Source: Streptomyces poonensis
GTDB taxonomy: Bacteria > Actinomycetota > Actinomycetes > Streptomycetales > Streptomycetaceae
Direction of reading: 5' to 3'
NCBI RefSeq assembly: GCF_014650915.1
Contig: NZ_BMVW01000001.1
Location: forward strand, 620,001-684,000
Length of the DNA stretch: 64,000 nt
Shown here piece after piece: positions 61,343 to 64,000 of the stretch. The notes beneath the pieces are model-generated. The model was not told where the DNA came from and made no database searches. It was given only the letters and a program-made list of their open reading frames with translations. Made by a program: the position numbers and the translations under genes. Within the stretch, counting starts at the first letter, position 1; each line of letters starts with the position of its first letter.

Positions 61343-64000
61343 GCCGACTCGTACGGGAGACCACCGCCGCAGGCGCCGTACCACTGGCCGATCCCGCTGC
61401 CGCGGCCTGGGCACGCGAGCGGCTCGCGGCCGGCGGCCTGGCGGCCGTGTTCGTCCCGGCCGATCCGGGGCAGCCGGCCCGGTTCGGCCGCCTGGTGCTC
61501 TACCGGCCCTCCGCCGACGCACGCCGCGTGCCCGCGCAGGCCGCCGCTCCCAAGGGGGTGGAGCGGGTCCGACTGCCGCTGGTCCTGCCCCACGGCGGCG
61601 GAGTGCGTACCCGTACCGTGGAGGGCTGGGCACTCGGCTGCGGCGACATGCTCGCCCTCCTCCTCGACCCGCCCGCCTCCGGGGTCCATCCCTCGCTCGC
61701 CGGATGGGCGGCCGTCGCCCGCCGCGCTCTGCAGCTGCTCGGCGAGGGGCGCCTGTACCCGGCGCTGACCTCCGACACGTACACCACATGGCGCTTCGGG
61801 CCACCCGGCGCACGCGGCAAGCGGGACCTGGACGCGCTGGCCGCCGCCCTGCCCCCGTACGCCCACAACCTGCCCGCGCCCCGGACCGGCGACCGGACGC
61901 CGTTCATCGCCGAACCGGTCGCCCTGGTCGGGGAGTTCTGCGATGCGCTCGCCGACGCCCTGCCGCGCACTCCGGCCACCGGCTGGGCGATGCCCGGCAA
62001 CCCGTACGCCGACCGGGCGACCGCGCTGCACCCGCGGCTGGCCGCGTGGGCCGCCGAGGTCGAGGCCGAGCGCGCCGCGCGGGTGAGCGTGGAACTGCGG
62101 GTCGAACTCCCGGCCGGACGGCGCCGTGACGTCCGGGCGGCGCTGCAACTGCGCACCGCCGCCGACCCGTCCCTGGTCCTGGACGCCACCGAGCTGTGGG
62201 CCGACCCCGGCCGAGCGCACCGTCTGCTCGGTCCGCACGCGGAGGCCGAGACCCTGCTCGCACTGCGCCGCGCGGCCCGCGCCTGGCAGCCGCTGACCCG
62301 CCTGCTCGCCGAGGCCGCCCCCAGTGCGCTGCGGCTGGACGACGAGGAGACCATGGACCTGCTGGGCGACGCCACCGACGCGCTGCGCGCGGCAGGCGTG
62401 CACGTGCACTGGCCGCGGGAGCTGGTCAGGGCGCTTCAGACGCGGGCGGAGATCGGCGCGGCCACCGCGCCGGGCGCGACCGTGGACACCCTGCTGGGCC
62501 GTGACACCCTGCTCGACTTCTCCTGGCAGGTCGCCCTGGGCGGCGAGAAGCTCACCGACGCGGAACTCGGCCGGCTCGCCGAGGCCCGCCGCCCCCTGGT
62601 CAGACTGCGTGATCAGTGGGTCGTCGCCGATCCGGGGCTCGTGGCCCGGCTGAAGCGGCGGCGCACCCGCGAACTCGCCCCGCTCGACGCGCTGCAGGCG
62701 GTGCTGACCGGCGAACTGGAGGAGGACGGCGAGCGAGTCCCGGTGGACGCGGCCGGCGCCTTCGGCGAACTGGTCGCCCGGCTGCGCGATCCGGAGGACC
62801 GCGCCCCCGTCCGGGTTCCGGAGGGCCTGACCGCCTCCCTGCGCGGCTACCAGCGGCGCGGCCTGGCCTGGCTGGCGGACATGACCCGCCTGTCCCTCGG
62901 CGGAATCCTCGCCGACGACATGGGCCTGGGCAAGACGGTCACCCTGCTCGCCCTCCACCTGCACCGCCAGGAGCAGGTGGACACCGCGGGCCCCACCCTG
63001 GTGGTCTGCCCGGCCTCCCTGCTCGGCAACTGGCAGCGCGAGGCCGCCCGTTTCACCCCCGCCGTGCCGGTGCGCCGCTACCACGGTGGCGAACGCACCC
63101 TCGACCACCTCGCCGACGACGAACTCGTCCTGGTCACCTACGGGGTGCTGCGCCGCGACCGGGCACACCTCGCCGCCGTGAAGTGGTCGCTCGTCGCCGC
63201 CGACGAGGCCCAGCACGTCAAGAACCCTTACGCCACCACCGCCCGCGAGCTGCGGGCCCTGCCCGCCCGCGCCCGCGTCGCCCTCACCGGCACCCCGGTG
63301 GAGAACAACCTCTCCGAGCTGTGGGCGCTGCTCGACTGGACGACCCCCGGCCTGCTCGGCCCGCTGTCCGCCTTCCGCGACCGCTTCGCCAAGCCCGTCG
63401 AACGCGCCGCCCTCGGCACGGACGACGAGGAGGAAGCCGCCGAGGCGGCCCACCGGGCCGCCGCGCGGCTCACCCGCCTCACGCGCCCGTTCCTGCTGCG
63501 CCGCCGCAAGTCGGACCCCGGCGTCGCTCCGGAGCTCCCGGCCAAGACCGAGACCGACCACCCCGTCACCCTCACCGGCGAACAGGCCGCCCTGTACGAG
63601 GCGCAGGTCCGCGAGGCCATGGCCGCCATCGAGGAGGCCGACGGCATCGCCCGCCGTGGCCAGGTCCTCAGACTCATCACCGCGCTCAAACAGATCTGCA
63701 ACCACCCCGCCCACTACCTGCGGGAGAGCGGCCCGCTGCCCGGCCGCTCCGGCAAGCTGGAACTCCTCGACGAACTCCTCGACACGGTGGTCGCCGAAGA
63801 GGAGGGCGCCCTGGTCTTCACCCAGTACACACAGATGGGGCGGCTGCTGGAACAGCACTTCGCCGACCGCGGTGTCCGCGCCCGCTATCTCCACGGCGCC
63901 ACGCCCGTGCCGCGGCGCGAGGAGATGGTCGCCGCCTTCCAGCGGGGCGAGTTCCCCGTCTTCCTGCTCTCCCTGAAGGCCGCCGGTACCGGCCTCAACC
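61339..64000 (+). CDS. SNF2-family DEAD/DEAH-box helicase (cut by window end)
   Basis: 887 codons are visible from GTG 61339; the gene continues past the window. The first 480 residues are a bacterial SNF2-associated N-terminal region with no named catalytic motif. The SNF2 ATPase domain begins near residue 495 (GLTASLRGYQRRGLAWLADM); Walker A is DDMGLGKT with Lys532, the DEAH-type box is DEAQH at 622-626, and ALTGTPVENNLSELWALLDW is motif III. The second RecA-like lobe is entering at the end (ALVFTQYTQMGRLLEQHF, LSLKAAGTGLN). It is a DNA translocase, probably in repair, chromatin remodelling or defence. Confidence 0.93.
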   Translation, partial: MSRLVRETTAAGAVPLADPAAAAWARERLAAGGLAAVFVPADPGQPARFGRLVLYRPSADARRVPAQAAAPKGVERVRLPLVLPHGGGVRTRTVEGWALGCGDMLALLLDPPASGVHPSLAGWAAVARRALQLLGEGRLYPALTSDTYTTWRFGPPGARGKRDLDALAAALPPYAHNLPAPRTGDRTPFIAEPVALVGEFCDALADALPRTPATGWAMPGNPYADRATALHPRLAAWAAEVEAERAARVSVELRVELPAGRRRDVRAALQLRTAADPSLVLDATELWADPGRAHRLLGPHAEAETLLALRRAARAWQPLTRLLAEAAPSALRLDDEETMDLLGDATDALRAAGVHVHWPRELVRALQTRAEIGAATAPGATVDTLLGRDTLLDFSWQVALGGEKLTDAELGRLAEARRPLVRLRDQWVVADPGLVARLKRRRTRELAPLDALQAVLTGELEEDGERVPVDAAGAFGELVARLRDPEDRAPVRVPEGLTASLRGYQRRGLAWLADMTRLSLGGILADDMGLGKTVTLLALHLHRQEQVDTAGPTLVVCPASLLGNWQREAARFTPAVPVRRYHGGERTLDHLADDELVLVTYGVLRRDRAHLAAVKWSLVAADEAQHVKNPYATTARELRALPARARVALTGTPVENNLSELWALLDWTTPGLLGPLSAFRDRFAKPVERAALGTDDEEEAAEAAHRAAARLTRLTRPFLLRRRKSDPGVAPELPAKTETDHPVTLTGEQAALYEAQVREAMAAIEEADGIARRGQVLRLITALKQICNHPAHYLRESGPLPGRSGKLELLDELLDTVVAEEEGALVFTQYTQMGRLLEQHFADRGVRARYLHGATPVPRREEMVAAFQRGEFPVFLLSLKAAGTGLN

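Noticed and set aside
58729..63894. A 1,721-codon open frame on the minus strand
   Set aside because: It is antisense to the pRiA4b-like and helicase genes, which have clear family motifs and correct codon bias.
1..64000. tRNA or rRNA genes, CRISPR arrays, insertion sequences, phage genes or polyketide/peptide synthetases
   Set aside because: I looked for conserved tRNA arms, regularly spaced repeats of 25-40 bases with unique spacers, transposase motifs and modular synthetase motifs and saw none. The repeat arrays present lack unique spacers.

Overview
The window is chromosomal DNA of a high-GC actinomycete, almost certainly a Streptomyces. Codon third positions are overwhelmingly G/C, GTG and TTG starts are common, and the gene families are typical of the genus: a SpoIIE-type phosphatase with a stand-alone ATPase domain, Opp/BldK-like peptide transporters, a TypA GTPase, an Sdh1-type succinate dehydrogenase and many TetR, LuxR, LysR and GntR regulators. 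I see no rRNA, tRNA, CRISPR array, prophage or intact insertion sequence.

1-17,000: peptide uptake. A plus-strand Opp/Dpp operon (binding protein cut by the window start, two permeases, two ATPases) converges on a minus-strand operon (binding lipoprotein, two permeases, two ATPases) across a strong two-way hairpin. Next come typA, a small lipoprotein gene and a large stand-alone binding lipoprotein. 17,300-23,200: a small conserved gene, an Sdh1-type membrane anchor/SdhA/SdhB operon and a large membrane protein of unknown role. 23,300-31,600: signalling and housekeeping genes, including the PAS-PAS-GAF-PP2C-ATPase phosphatase, an RsbW-like ATPase, a Nudix hydrolase, a SPOR-like small protein, a GntR regulator, a septum-formation-domain protein and a short-chain dehydrogenase divergent from a LysR gene.

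32,600-40,700 is the most unusual block. One minus-strand operon holds metY, metX, an amino-acid permease, hom, lysC and proA. It could run aspartate to homoserine to O-acetylhomoserine to a gamma-substituted amino acid. It has no aspartate-semialdehyde dehydrogenase, and a ProA homologue sits where that gene would be expected. Its promoter carries a 19-bp palindrome of the FadR/GntR type exactly in the -35/-10 spacer. Beyond it lie a Tat-exported flavin amine oxidase, with a translationally coupled 35-residue ORF, and a divergent aldehyde dehydrogenase.

44,500-54,200 is accessory and eroded: an orphan LuxR protein without the receiver aspartate, an SDR/TetR pair, an MMPL transporter reduced to 183 codons by internal deletion, a serine hydrolase, a two-component system, a TetR/FAD-monooxygenase pair with a clear operator, and a junction joining two genes that have both lost their N-termini. 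54,600-58,500 is a sigK-rskA-molybdenum oxidoreductase-fasciclin locus; the same promoter-like motif with identical spacing lies before sigK and before the oxidoreductase gene. 59,000-64,000 holds a pRiA4b ORF-3-like protein and an SNF2 helicase cut by the window end, linked by two 14-codon micro-ORFs in a 41-bp repeat.
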